Of a stretch of 64,000 nt of DNA, positions 34,922 through 45,379 are shown piece by piece (the first letter of the stretch is position 1; every line of letters starts with the position of its first letter). This DNA is from Salticus scenicus (Eukaryota; Arthropoda; Arachnida; Araneae; Salticidae), in NCBI GenBank assembly GCA_963930645.1, contig OZ005653.1:117186259-117250258 (forward strand). Reading direction: 5' to 3'. The notes beneath the pieces are model-generated. The model was not told the DNA's origin. It worked only from the letters and a program-made list of their open reading frames with translations, and did not search any database. The position numbers and the translations under genes were made by a program.

Positions 34922-35693
34922 CAGAAAATTTCGGTAGGGGGGGTTCCAAAAAGAAAAACTATAAAGCATGCAGGGCCATTTGAAACCTATTTTATGTATA
35001 TGCCCTGACTAACTCTAAGGCATGTGGGCCCCTCTTCTTTAAGGGCCCACTTAGAATCGTATGCATGTATTCTGCAACGTAAAGACCTTTTATGCCACTG
35101 CAAGCTTGGCCCTTAGAAAAAGCTTGCCCCGGGGCTCCAGGTAGTCTAAATCGGGCCCTGTATGAGAGTTTTTTTATAGCTGTCATCATTTAAATTTTTA
35201 AAATTACAATTATTTTTTATAGAAATCATTGATGGTATTTTCGTCCGATTTTATTTAATGAGGCCTCTATTACAAAAGTCTGGGACGAAGTTTATCCAGA
35301 AATTGGATATATTTGACAGCTCTTTGTAGTTTTAGTCTATGGGATTGATACAGGCAACAATTTTTTCACTTCATTTGTAAATTTTTTTCTGGTTCAATAG
35401 ATCGGTCCTCTTTTTTTAGGTTGTCATGGGCTAACACATCTGAGAAACCTACCATACCTAACATAATTATAATAATTAAATTAAATAATAAGGGGGAAAA
35501 TACTTTTCGAGTTCTTTTAAGATTTTTGCATATCACATTTTTTTCGTATTAAAAAGGGATGACCCTAACAGCACGATTCAAAGTCATATCCTCAAATTTC
35601 GAAATAAAATTAACGTATTCAAATGCAAAACGGGGATAAATTCTCTGAAAATGGACCAAAAATATCTTTACGAATCGTTTCATGTTTTATTTT
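34922..35693. other. Left subterminal region of the composite, no gene seen
   Basis: About 34975-35165 carries GGGCCC-rich words (TGTGGGCCCCTCTTCTTTAA, GGGCCCTGTATGAGAG) resembling the right subterminal region at 40990-41240. The rest is AT-rich without recognisable genes. Confidence 0.35.
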
Positions 35694-36487
35694 TACTTTC
35701 TCTGATATTTAATCGAAGAAATTATTAGATTCGTGAAAAATTCTGACATCGTGTTTTCGATGGATTTACACGTTTTGCGAAGTCTAGCACCCGATTTGAG
35801 CACTTTTAGAAAATGTCTGTCTGTGTGTGTGACAAAAGTATTTCAGGAGTTACAGCACAGAATATCAGAAAATTTGATATATAGATGCACTTTGACATAA
35901 ATTAGCGCCTATCAAATTTTGGAGAAAATTGTCCAACAGGTGGCGTTGTCATCCCACTTTTCTAAAATTTTAACATGATGGTATCGGACAAAATTACGTA
36001 TCAATACGTAAAGAGAATTATCTTCAAAAATCATTATGAAATTAAAAAAAAATAATAATTGTAATAAATAATGATAGTTAACTGGGGAAAAAATTGTATA
36101 TGTAGGAGCAATGCTTTCGCCCCTGGAGGGAAGTCCCCCCCCCCGAGTGAGGGGGACATATTTTAAGTTTGTGTATCTTTCAAAGAAGCTCGTCCATACA
36201 ATACCTTTAAACGAATGGTTGAACCATCGACTTGCGATACTTTAAAATAAAGTTATCGATTTTTTTAATTAAAAAAAAAAAAAAAAAAACCTTTTTTTTA
36301 AAGATGCCATATAGAGAATAAAATCGACTTTCTTTGGATATTTAATGTTATACTTTTATTTATTATATATTTAGGGTGTAAATCGTCTGCAATCATCGTC
36401 GAAGCTAATTTTAATAAATTACTTTTGCTGGTGAATTTGTATAAAAAAATATATAAGAAAGTCATGCGGTGGCCGCAACATGCTAGT
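35694..36487 (+). mobile_element. HINE-A4, diverged
   Basis: Head TACTTTCTCTGATATTTAAT with degraded inverse TCGAAGAAATT; TGTC/TG tract at 35816-35832; A-family body (CCAACAGGTGGCGTTGTCAT, AACGAATGGTTGAACCATCG); 3' TAAGAAAGTCATG, hairpin core GCGGTGGCCGC, terminal CTAGT. Confidence 0.75.
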
Positions 36488-36897
36488 TTTTTTTTTTTTT
36501 TTTTTTTTTTGTTGTTGTTTTTGTTCCATACGGCAGTTACATAAATAAAATAGGAAAAATTTACATTGTGCACATAATTGTGTATATAATTAGGAAAAGC
36601 TTAACAAGAAACCAACAAAAACTTGTATTGCTTGGCCATCATAAAACTTTCTTCCATATCATTCTAATGTATCTAGTTGTGTTTCTAAAAGACTTGAACT
36701 GTTGTTGAAAGACTTAATAACTACCCCCAGTTTCTGCCTTGTTCTTCTATTTTTTTAAATTTAATTTTCTCTTTTTCAGCTTTCAGTTAATTTTTTGCGA
36801 GATTTTGTTTTATTTGAATGTTTTGACAATTTTTCCGCAAACTTGGTCGACAGAAAATGCCGGTTTCAAACCAGGGCTTTCTCAAATATCTAAAAGC

Positions 36898-37035
36898 CCT
36901 CGTTCGAACCCAGGTCACGCTCTTCGGTTTCGCGTTTCGGAGTCTTCAGTGGCTTTCTCCAAAATTCGCGTGAACACGGGCTAGAATCCTTTGAAACGAC
37001 CAAATGGAGGGTACTCCAACATCAACACCATTTAT
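36898..37035 (+). repeat. SINE fragment
   Basis: TTCGAACCC (B-box-like) followed by AGGTCACGCTC, GTGGCTTTCTCCAAAATTCG, CCTTTGAAACGACC and GGGTACTCCAA. These align in order with the complete SINE at 42535-42771. The A-box end and the terminal repeat tail are missing. Confidence 0.5.
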
Positions 37036-37617
37036 CCCTCTTTGTTTAGCGAGTTCCTTTGTTATAATTTTTATTATTATTATTTTCTTCCTTCCTTTTT
37101 ATTGAATGATGTGCAAGAATTTCGTTCCCCCAGTAACGCATGATCAATTGCATATAATTTCACAAAATGTCTCATTTAGTTACATTGTGATAATTTGGAG
37201 CAAATAAGATTATGAAATAATAGGTTTTCTACCATATTTTTTGAAAGATCTACCACAAAATGTATCACGTGGAATTTGCCGAATTTTATATCAGTGATAC
37301 TTACGTTATTATAATAATAATAATAATAATATCAACTGTTGGTCTAACATTTGTGTATATAGCTTAACAAGTGTTGTTGCAATGCTACAAATTTTTGAAA
37401 ACTATATCTCAGAATCTATAAGATGTAATTGAACAAAAATAACTATGCCAGTAGTTTTATAAAAATAACTGTTTTCTTTTCCTTTTCTGGCGAAGGATGT
37501 GCCAGAAAGTACTTTATTCATTATGTTTGAAAGATATAATTGAAAAATTTGTAATGACCCCTTCATATCATAATAGTTTAATATTCAATTCAAATCCCAA
37601 ACTGAAAAACTGTAAAC

Positions 37618-37828
37618 TACAGTCGGCAGCAAAAGTATCCGAGCACTAACAATAATCCCTGTTTAAAAAAAGTACACTTAATACTGCTTTGTTAAATAAA
37701 TTCTTGTCGATTCATGTTCTTAGTCAGTCTAAGAACATGATTCGACAAGGATTTATTTAATAAAACAGTATTAAGTGTACTTTTTTGATATCGGAATTAT
37801 TGGCTAGAGCTCGGATACTTTTGCTGCA
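37618..37828. mobile_element. Palindromic Tc1/mariner-type MITE, copy 2 (diverged)
   Basis: Begins after TA at 37618-37619: CAGTCGGCAGCAAAAGTATC. The central palindrome TTCTTAGTCAGTCTAAGAA is retained. The right terminus is mutated (GCTGCATGTC instead of the expected inverse), so this copy is older than the one at 15961. Confidence 0.75.
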
Positions 37829-38547
37829 TGTCATTTTTCTCAAGGATAATTTTAAAATCCCATGCAACAATACAGTAAGTTTAAGTTTTCCTCACAATGG
37901 AAAGGGAAAAAAAAAAGTAATTAAATCACATTAAAGATATTTACTTTCATCCACAAATTTTGGTTCAAATCAAAAGTTTATCCAAAACAGTAAGAGTTTC
38001 TTTTAAAATTAAGTGTTTTACTACCTATATTCCTTTCAGGATTTTGATTAAATTAAAATTGTACATAAATCTTAAATAGGAAAATTCGTTAAACATTATC
38101 TTAATTAAAAGAAAAACCTTTTAGATTATGAAGCATGCATTTCTTTCTTTTCTTTTCTTTTTCTTTTTCTTTTTTTTTTTTTTTTTTTTTTTTAGATCCA
38201 ACCAAGAAACAGTTAACTCTAGACTCAGTGTTAAACTTCTGAATTTGTACATGGGTTGAACTTATTGAAGATGAAAAATGCATAATACGAGTATAATTCC
38301 TTACAATTATATATTTGAAAAAATATTAAATAAATAAGTGCATAAATAAACTATTTTTTAAGAAATACCAAATAAAAAAAAGAACTTTAAATCTTATATT
38401 TGTAAATAAATTTAACTTTTTTTAAAATTAATGATTAATTTATTAAAATTCGAGATTAATTTTGTTTGAGTTTTCTACTTTCTGTTGATTTAGATCTATA
38501 TATTTAACTATTGATTTACAACATTTAAAACTAGACTTATCGTCCTT

Positions 38548-38703
38548 TTGAATGCGCCCAGGTCGCGCTCCTTTGTCTAGCCATACAGTGTTTGTCGTTG
38601 TTTTCTCCGAAACTCACGAGAATCATTCAGAAAGACCGGAGTGCATTCCACTCAGACCTAGATCCCTATAGAAGATAATCGGACTTAACCCTACTCCAAT
38701 ACA
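38548..38703 (+). repeat. SINE fragment
   Basis: CCCAGGTCGCGCTCC, TTGTTTTCTCCGAAACTCAC, CATTCAGAAAGACCGGAGTG, CCACTCAGACCTAGATCCCT and ATCGGACTTAACCCTACTCC match the SINE at 42535-42771 in order. 5' truncated. Confidence 0.5.
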
Positions 38704-38948
38704 ATTTTTTTGAACATTTGTAATTTAAATTTATAATAAAACCATTTAAAACATGAACAGAAATGTTCTTACCTTTTTTGTCTAAAAAACCAAATCAAAA
38801 TCTGTAACTGGCTGAAAAACTTTTAAATTGTTTCATTGATTCTGAACTTCTCCGAGAAGTCTTCTCCCAATCTAACCCTCGTCTATAATCCCTTTTTCTT
38901 AGAAATTCTAGATGAATGTAAACAAAGAAAAATTTCAGGAATACTTAC

Positions 38949-39033
38949 CAACGGCGACCTGTGTGGGGTGTCGTCTGGTCTGAAGAATGAATAATAGTGC
39001 ACAACACAACACATGTTGCCGCAAAGCCGACAT
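38949..39033 (-). CDS. Candidate first coding exon with signal peptide
   Basis: From ATG at 39033 (minus strand) the frame reads MSALRQHVLCCALLFILQT then RRHPTQVAV, and ends after one extra base at a consensus donor GTAAGT (38943-38948, minus sense). The peptide has a short basic n-region, a hydrophobic core VLCCALLFIL and a polar c-region, so it looks like a secretory signal. An in-frame TGA lies about 65 bases upstream, making this the first Met. An 85-bp phase-1 exon with a signal peptide is a common first coding exon of extracellular or cell-surface proteins in animals. No second exon was recognised to the left, and the exon sits inside the hAT-like composite. It could be captured host sequence, a real exon with large introns, or chance. 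Confidence 0.3.
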
Positions 39034-39300
39034 AACGCGAGAGATCAAAAACAGGGATTTCAACTCCAATTTTAAGAGATCATTGTTCCCATGTTTCCAA
39101 TTTCAAAATAATTTGTCACCTTCCGCGAAAAGGTAATTTAGTGCTTTGACGCTAGAATCAGATGTTTTCTGAAAACTGTTACACCCGGGCTTGCCGAAAA
39201 ACATTCTTTCAAAAAAGGATAATGTAATTCGCCCCTTGGATACTTTCTGAAGAAATTTAAGTGGAAATCAAGAATATATGTATTGTGAAACAATTTTGCT
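39034..39300. other. Repeat-poor stretch upstream of the candidate exon
   Basis: Moderate GC, no match elsewhere in the window. Acceptor-like CAGTTTTCAG (minus sense, about 39170-39180) and TGATTCTAG (about 39150) could end an upstream intron. No promoter element is evident. Confidence 0.2.
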
Positions 39301-39408
39301 AGCATACTCATATATAGGGTTAGAGTGGATTTATGAGATATGTTAATTTAATATGTTTAAAGAGAAGAGAGAATGTAATAAGACAATAAGGCTTTTATAA
39401 AAGAAAAA

Positions 39409-39955
39409 ATCTGGAGTGACTCCACTCGATTTTCCGAACTTTAAGTAATTAATGGCTGTATAAATAAATTAAAGTAAGAAAAGTCGTTAAATAAACAAAA
39501 ATGAAAATTATACTACGATGTTTGAGTATATTGTTTAATTTTACACTATTTCTCTTCAAATAATTTGAGCCCATAGATCATAATGATAAAGAATTTTTTG
39601 TTGTGTCCCTGTAAAAATCAATAAGGGTTTAACTCACCAAAATCTATACAGTTCGTGCGACTGTGACCTATAATATGTGTACAAATTTTCAGCTCAATCG
39701 AATAAGGCGTTTAGGCACCATCACACTTTAAATAATTTGAGCTCATAAGCCATATACTGATAAAGAATTTTTCGTTGTGGTGTCCCTGTAAAAAAACTAC
39801 AAGTGCTAGATTCTACAAAATTCCTACCCGTCGTGTGACGGTGATCTATAATATGTATATAAATTTTCAATTCAGTCCAATAAGGCATTTAAACGCTATC
39901 GTACTTAAGTAATTTCTGCCCATAGGCTATAATTAGAATTTTTCTTTGTCTCCGT

Positions 39956-39986
<31 letters not shown>

Positions 39987-40937
39987 AATTTACCAAATTT
40001 ATTTGGGTTCGTGCTACGATGACCTATAGCATACGTATCAACTTTCAGCTCATTTGAACTTAGTCCCTATCGTGTTCACTCACATATATCGACTCACATT
40101 ACAAAGCCGTTATCGCACATAGAAAATTCGGGTCCATAGGCCATAATGATAAAGAATTTTTCTTTGTGTAATTTTAGTAAATCTGTACGTGCTAGAAAAT
40201 CTACACTGTTTGTGCGATGGAGACCCATAACTTGTGTATAAATTTTCACCTCTATTGAATAAGGCATATAGATGCTATAAGTTCTATATTTTATTTCACT
40301 AAAGATTTTTTCTGAATTTTATTATAATTATTTAAATTTATGCCTCCACCCCCTTCTTTTTTTACTAAATGCGGGACTCTGAATGGTTTACCGTGTTTTG
40401 GGGGACGCCCTGCTTCCTTTCCGCCGTCCGGACTTGTCTCGTCAATGCATGCAATAGCTTTCTCTGTTGCACTTAGGATTTTTCAAGGAGTTAAAAATTT
40501 TATTTTATTTTATTTTTATTTATTTTTTTTTAACTCCTGGTGCTTCACTCTGAAAAATCTCTGCTCACGCGTGGAATAAAGCACTCACGTTGAAGTTGAC
40601 TTTAAAAAAAGTTGGGCCCATAGGACATAATGATAAGAAACTTTTCTTTGTGCCTCTGTAAGAAAAAAAAACTATAAGGACTAAATTCATCAAAATCAAT
40701 AGGGTTCTTGCTAAAGTGATTTATAACATACGTACACACTTTCAGCTTATTGAAACAAAGCTTTTAGATGCTATCGTGTTCACTCGCAGGCACACACATA
40801 CATACATCACCGTAAATATAGCAAAAATGAACTTAGGGAACCTCAAATCGTGTAGGAAATTCAAACTTCAAATTGCTGCAGTCGGATTATTTGGCATAAT
40901 TACAATACTTTTCTTACATACGTATGTTTGGAAAGTA
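39409..40937 (-). mobile_element. HINE-B4, split by a GC-richer insertion
   Basis: 3' end at 39409 with hairpin TGGAG-TGA-CTCCA (seen as CTGGAGTGACTCCACTC) beside ATTTTCCGAAC. About five units follow; the microsatellite (CACACACATACATACATCAC) is at 40791-40810 and the head with GTTTGGAAAGTA near 40937. A stretch at about 40315-40595 does not match any unit. It holds CCGCCGTCCGGAC and two facing blocks CAAGGAGTTAAAAA and TTAACTCCTGG, so it may be another small insertion. Confidence 0.7.
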
Positions 40938-40984
40938 AAAATATGTCGATTTTTCTACAAATTTCTGGTCGAATTTTTATACGT

Positions 40985-41292
40985 AATGCCAGGGCCTGCT
41001 TGACTTCATGTAAGGCCTGAGGCACACATGCTTTCTTAGACCCACGTCAGTACTTGACGATGTGAAAATAGTTGAAAAAGTGACCAAAATTTTTGTACAC
41101 AGAACAAATAGTGATCAAATAATCACAAATGAAATTAGTTTTAGGGGCCCTGCTATTCAGGGTCAGGGGCCCGGGCCCCACATGCCACTGCGATAATCAG
41201 GCCCTGCATAATGCATAAATTTCCGAATAAAAAATCTTAGCTCATAGGGGGGGTCCGGACCCGCTGGACCCCCCCCCCTCGCTGCGCCACTG
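40985..41292. other. Right subterminal region of the hAT-like composite
   Basis: GCCAGGGCCTGCTTGACTTC, GGGGCCCTGCTATTCAGGGT, GGGGCCCGGGCCCCACATGC, then the G/C-run palindrome with TCCGGACCCGCTGGACCC and terminal CTGCGCCACTG. Confidence 0.5.
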
Positions 41293-41549
41293 TCATTCAA
41301 TAAATCCCCATTCAATAAACCGACTGAAATAGGCCCTTAGCACTATTAAGAGTGACGTATAAAAATTCGACAACGCTGTACCGACTGAAATAGGGTACCT
41401 TGGGGGGGGACTCATGTCAAAGTTGGGCCTTGGGGGGACTTCATTCAATAAATCCCCATTCAATAAACCGACTGAAATAGGCCCTTAGCACTATTAAGAG
41501 TGACGTATAAAAATTCGACAACTGTACCGACTGAAATAGGCCTCTAGCA

Positions 41550-41583
<34 letters not shown>

Positions 41584-41600
41584 AATAGTCCTCCGTCCTA
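41293..41600. repeat. Composite about 150-bp unit array, right part
   Basis: Two further units (41293-41441, 41442-41552) of AATAAATCCCCATTCAATAA, CTGAAATAGGCCCTTAGCAC, AGAGTGACGTATAAAAATTC and minisatellite units. Ends in an A run of about 31 bp and CCTAATAGTCCTCCGTCC, the reverse of the sequence near 33865-33885. Confidence 0.8.
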
Positions 41601-41934
41601 AAACTAAATTCTGCTTTTGCCAGAATTTCATCAAAATCTTTTTTTTTTTTTTTCTTGAAAGAAAAAGAAAAGAAAATTAATAATAATAAGTATCGAAACA
41701 AACGCTATCGAAAAAGTTTTTTTAATAACTTTGAATTAGGAAATAAAAATTGCGCGTGCAATAATATGAAATATAAAAATAAGTAAAAAAATGAATTTAA
41801 TGATTTAATTTTTATATAAAACATGATCACGTGCTATCTTAAAAAGTAGATGTAAAATTTAAAGTTTAATTTTTTTGGCAACAATTATAAATTAAAATAA
41901 ATAATTTAATGAAAGTTTAAAAGTTAGAATTTCT

Positions 41935-41970
<36 letters not shown>

Positions 41971-42520
41971 CTTTTATAAAAAGAGAGAAATAAAATTAAA
42001 AATTTATTACAACGTTAAAGATTAAGCTATTTTCAAAAAATGTAATTAAAACATCATCATTCATTCTCTGAAGTCTACATAAGCAATATATTTTTATTCA
42101 ATTTGAATAAAGTGTTACCTTCTACAGAAATATTCAGAAACATCACTTTTATTCATCAATCTTCACGAAGGGACGACTGATATGCTACAATATACCCGAA
42201 TTTACTTTTCTTTCGGACCTCTCTTACAGTCTCAACTAGAGCAAATATGCCAATTTTGATTTCAGTTGTAGAAAGGATTATTTCTTTATTGTTGTTCTAC
42301 AGGATTACATTTTCAACCTAATTGTGCGTCTCTACAAGATTGATTCTTCATCTGTTTCACTTCCTAAACTACCGTATACCTTTTTTTGTTGTTGTTGTTG
42401 ATTTTCTATTACAATTTTGTACAAGAAATTTTACCTCTTTGCATCTAAGATGACATTGGTCAAATTTATTTCTCTCTAATCATTTTGTACATAGAAACAA
42501 GAAATTGGTTGTGCAAGATT
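41601..42520. other. AT-rich DNA, no gene seen
   Basis: T runs at about 41639-41654 and 41938-41967, a TTGTTGTTG tract at about 42385-42400, and a repeat-E-like word (GGCAACAATTATAAATTAAA). Nothing else recognised. Confidence 0.35.
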
Positions 42521-42785
42521 CTCCTCTTTTAAAAGGTCCACCATCGGCCGAGAGGTTCCGTCCTCCAAACTGGTAGACGTGATGTGCCGGGTTCGATCCC
42601 AGATCGAGCTCATCAGCCTACCCGTTTCTAGTTTTCTGTGGTTTTCTCCGAAACTTGCATAAATACAATATAGGACCCATTAAAAAGACCCCCACGAAAG
42701 GCACCCCAATCAGGCCTAGGCCCTTACTGCTGTCAATCGACCTTATTCCTAATACCATACCATACCATACCCTCCTCTTTTAAAA
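42521..42785 (+). mobile_element. tRNA-derived SINE, complete, 14-bp target duplication
   Basis: CTCCTCTTTTAAAA flanks the 237-bp element (42521-42534 and 42772-42785). The head has an A-box-like TCGGCCGAGAGG (42544-42555) and a near-consensus B box GGGTTCGATCCC (42589-42600), about 45 bp apart, resembling a Leu/Ser-type tRNA with a long variable region. The body contains GTTTTCTGTGGTTTTCTCCG, conserved in the two other fragments. The tail is a short ACCATACCATACCATACC repeat. These are the hallmarks of an RNA polymerase III-transcribed SINE that relies on a LINE for insertion. The intact duplication implies recent insertion. Confidence 0.9.
42544..42600 (+). promoter_or_regulatory. Internal Pol III promoter (A and B boxes) of the SINE
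   Basis: A box TCGGCCGAGAGG at 42544-42555; B box GGTTCGATCCC at 42590-42600 (consensus GGTTCGANYCC). No functional acceptor stem or CCA-compatible end is present, so it is not a tRNA gene. Confidence 0.75.
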
Positions 42786-42811
42786 CAGGAATAAGCACTG
42801 ATTACGGAAAG

Positions 42812-42900
42812 ATAAATGCAGCCGAAACAGCTGTTTGCTAGTTTATTATTTCCTTTGGCGTTCAAGACGTTGTTTATTATTCCTGTGTTTATTTATCTAG
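42812..42900 (+). mobile_element. Hammerhead foldback, truncated copy
   Basis: GCAGCCGAAACAGCTGTTTG, then TTATTTCCTTTGGCGTT and a diverged AAGACGTTGTTTATTATTCC match the outer end of the right arm of the 27058 and 62928 elements. The CTGAAGA core box and promoter region are missing. Confidence 0.6.
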
Positions 42901-43369
42901 CACCAAATCACCTGTCAATATTCTCCTCTTTTATTATTTAACCCTTTATCTACTGCATTATGAAACAGACAAAAATTGTGTTTGAAACATATATTTTTAG
43001 TTACTAAAGTGCATTATTTAAAGATATATGCGCTAAAAATCATTCATATCACCTCATCAAAGTAAATAATAATAATTTGGTAATGTGGCATTTTAATGTA
43101 CCACTGGTACATAGAGGTCGAAAAAAGTATTTCGACATGAAAAAAGTGTAAAGAAATATTTACTTTTTATGTTCCTCATATTTTTTCTAAGATTAGTGGG
43201 ATATTCTTGAAATAATATAGGAATTAATTGTAACACACATGAAGATCGGGAAAAATATCAAGCAGAAACAGCAAGTGCACTTCATAAAATCCTTTATGGA
43301 ACAAAAATGGCTATATGTATCGTTTAACGCTTTGTAGTGAGATTAAAGTGAGATACATCTGTTCCTTTT

Positions 43370-43841
43370 TACTTTCTTCTATCTTCAATAGAAGAAAGTA
43401 TTGGATTCGTAAAAATTTTCGATTTCGGGTTTTTGATGGATTTACACGTTTTGAGAGATGTAGAACACGATTTTACCATTTTTAGAAAATGTCTGTCTGT
43501 CTGTCTGTCTGTCTGTGTGTGTGTGTGTGACAAAATTTTGTGGCAACTGTATCTCTGGAACTACTGCACAGAATTTCATACAAATTGGTATGTAGTTGCA
43601 CCTTGACATAAATTAGTGCCTATCAACTTTTGGTAAAAATCGTCTTACAGGTTGCGTTGCCATCCCGCTTTTTCTAAATTTTCAACAGGGTGATAAAGGC
43701 AAAATTTTTCAAGATGGGTATCTTTCGAAAGGTCTCGTCAGTACCTTTAAAACGAACGGTTGAACTATAAATCTGTGATAATTTAAAACAAAGTTATCGA
43801 TTTTTTTTACTTTTTACGAAAAAAAAACTTAGAAAAAAAAA

Positions 43842-43882
<41 letters not shown>

Positions 43883-44565
43883 CTCTCTCCCCTTAATTTT
43901 ATCAAACTCCCACGGTTTCCGTGTTCTGACAAACTTAAACTAATTTTTGCTTTTTTCCCCTAATTTTGTCAAAGTCCTACGGTTTCCGTGTCTTGACAAA
44001 CTTGAACATATTTTTGCATTTTTCCCCTAATTTTGTCAAAGTTCCAATGTTTCCGTGTTTTGACAAACTTTGACAAAATTTTGGGTAAAATGTGAAAATT
44101 ATTCTAAATTTGTCAAAACGCGGAAACCGTGGGACTTTGACAAAATTGGGGGGAAAATGCAAAAATTTGTTTAAGTTTGTCAGAACACGGAAACCGTGGG
44201 AGTTTGATAGAATTAAGGGGAGAGGAAAAAAAAAAAAAAAAAGAAGTGGGACTTTGACAAAATTTTGGGTAAAATGTAAAAGTTTGTTAAAGTCCCACTT
44301 TTTTTTTTTTTCCCTCTCCCCTTAATTCTATCAAACTCTCACGGTTTCCGTGTTCTGACAAACTTAAACTAATTTTTGCTTTTTTCCCCTAATGTTGTCA
44401 AAGTCCCACGGTTTCCGTGTTTTGACAAACTTAGAATAATTTTCATATTTTACCCAAAATTTTATCAAAGTTCCACTTTTTTTTTTTTTTTTTAATTATT
44501 GTTGCTGAGTGAATTTGTATAGGAAAAGATAGAAGAAAGTCATGTGGTGGCCACAACATACTAGT
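43370..44565 (+). mobile_element. HINE-A5 with an internal inverted array
   Basis: Head TACTTTCTTCTATCTTC and perfect inverse ATAGAAGAAAGTATTG; TGTC/TG tract 43492-43528; 3' TAGAAGAAAGTCATG, hairpin TGTGG-TGG-CCACA, CTAGT. The right half of the body is replaced by an array at 43880-44490. Inserted into a piggyBac MITE, so it is younger than that MITE. Confidence 0.85.
43880..44490. repeat. Inverted array of about 80-bp units inside HINE-A5
   Basis: Units contain CCCACGGTTTCCGTGTTTTG and ACAAACTT, spaced by CCCCTAATTTTGTCAAAGT. Units face one way at 43885-44060, the opposite way at 44085-44290 (GTCAAAACGCGGAAACCGTG), and forward again at 44310-44480. T or A runs mark the turning points. Not seen in any other HINE-A copy here. 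Confidence 0.75.
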
Positions 44566-44660
44566 TTATAAATATCTTTTACATTTCTTCTATAAATTTG
44601 ATTTTATACTCTTTTTAAAGTAATGGTACTTTAAAGTACCGTCAGTAGATAAAGGGTTAA

Positions 44661-45035
44661 GGTTAGTGATTACATTATATTCTAATACTACATAGGTAAT
44701 ATCTTTTCTTTGAATTGTAGACTCTGGTTGTCCATGCATTTGGCAGAGCATTTGTCGCACGCGCTAAACTGATTAAGTCTATCGTTAAAATCTTGTGTTA
44801 AGTGTTCGTTTTTAGTTTTTACATATAGATATAAGAAAATATATCCCTGAGACAAAAATAAATGTAATAATAAGTAAAGTCCATAATAACTGCAGATTTA
44901 TTTATTGAAGCTTGATATTTATTTGAAGCATGATTGGTTGCTTCAAATCACGAGTATTACTTCCTTCTCAAGAGAAACACTCAGTGAAAAATAACCCTCA
45001 TGAGATTTAACCCTCAATTTAATAACCCTAAAGAA
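44661..45035. other. AT-rich DNA, no gene seen
   Basis: No recognisable repeats or coding frames. Confidence 0.35.
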
Positions 45036-45379
45036 TACACTGTTAAAAATTTTGGTACATTTTTGCTGCCACCATGCGATGGTGAAACCTTTTACCCTTA
45101 TTTGGTGCTTTACTAAACCAAGGCTTGGTACTGCAATAGCTACATCCATAAGATGGAGAATTTTTTTACCATAATTTGGCGCTTTTTTCAATCAAGAAAC
45201 GCCAAATCATAGTAGACGGTTTCACCATCGCATTGTTGAAGCTATACTTGTACCAAGTTTTGGTTTAACCTAGCAAACTGAAGCTACTGTAGTACCAACA
45301 TTTGGTTCAACCTTCAACTGAAATTTTTAACAGTGTACCATGTTTTGGTTCAACCTAGGACAAAATTTTTAACAGTGTA
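45036..45379. mobile_element. MITE with TA duplication and CACTGTTAAAAATTT termini
   Basis: Left end after TA (45036-45037): CACTGTTAAAAATTTTGGTA. The right end occurs twice: AAATTTTTAACAGTG at 45321-45335 and again at 45363-45377, each followed by TA, so a terminal segment of about 42 bp is duplicated. The interior has GCGATGGTGAAACC facing GGTTTCACCATCGC. The termini resemble the CACTGAG element at 18055. Confidence 0.75.

Larger units (their letters stand above)
34901..41301. mobile_element. hAT-like composite insertion, 6.4 kb, with TCATTCAAT duplication
   Basis: Boundaries 34910-41292. Left terminus CAGTAGCGCAG and, read inward from the right, CAGTGGCGCAG; both continue into a G run and TTCC/TCC. 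TCATTCAAT lies directly outside both ends (34901-34909, 41293-41301). The uninterrupted unit at 34749-34770 and 41442-41460 is an empty site. CAGTGGCG termini are hAT-type, where 8-bp duplications are usual, so one extra base is unexplained. Both ends have about 300 bp rich in GGGCCC words. Inside are HINE-A4, a Tc1-type MITE, two SINE fragments, HINE-B4 and a candidate host-like exon. No hAT transposase was recognised. Confidence 0.65.
42938..44660. mobile_element. piggyBac-type MITE with TTAA, host of HINE-A5
   Basis: TTAA at 42938-42941 and 44657-44660. Perfect 14-bp inverted termini CCCTTTATCTACTG (42942-42955) and CAGTAGATAAAGGG (44643-44656). Subterminal palindromes GTACCACTGGTAC (left) and GGTACTTTAAAGTACC (right). 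Without the nested HINE-A5 the element is about 520 bp and non-coding. TTAA plus CCC termini identify piggyBac. Confidence 0.85.

Noticed and set aside
42535..42605. tRNA gene
   Set aside because: A and B boxes are present, but no cloverleaf with a paired acceptor stem; SINE tail and target duplication explain it.
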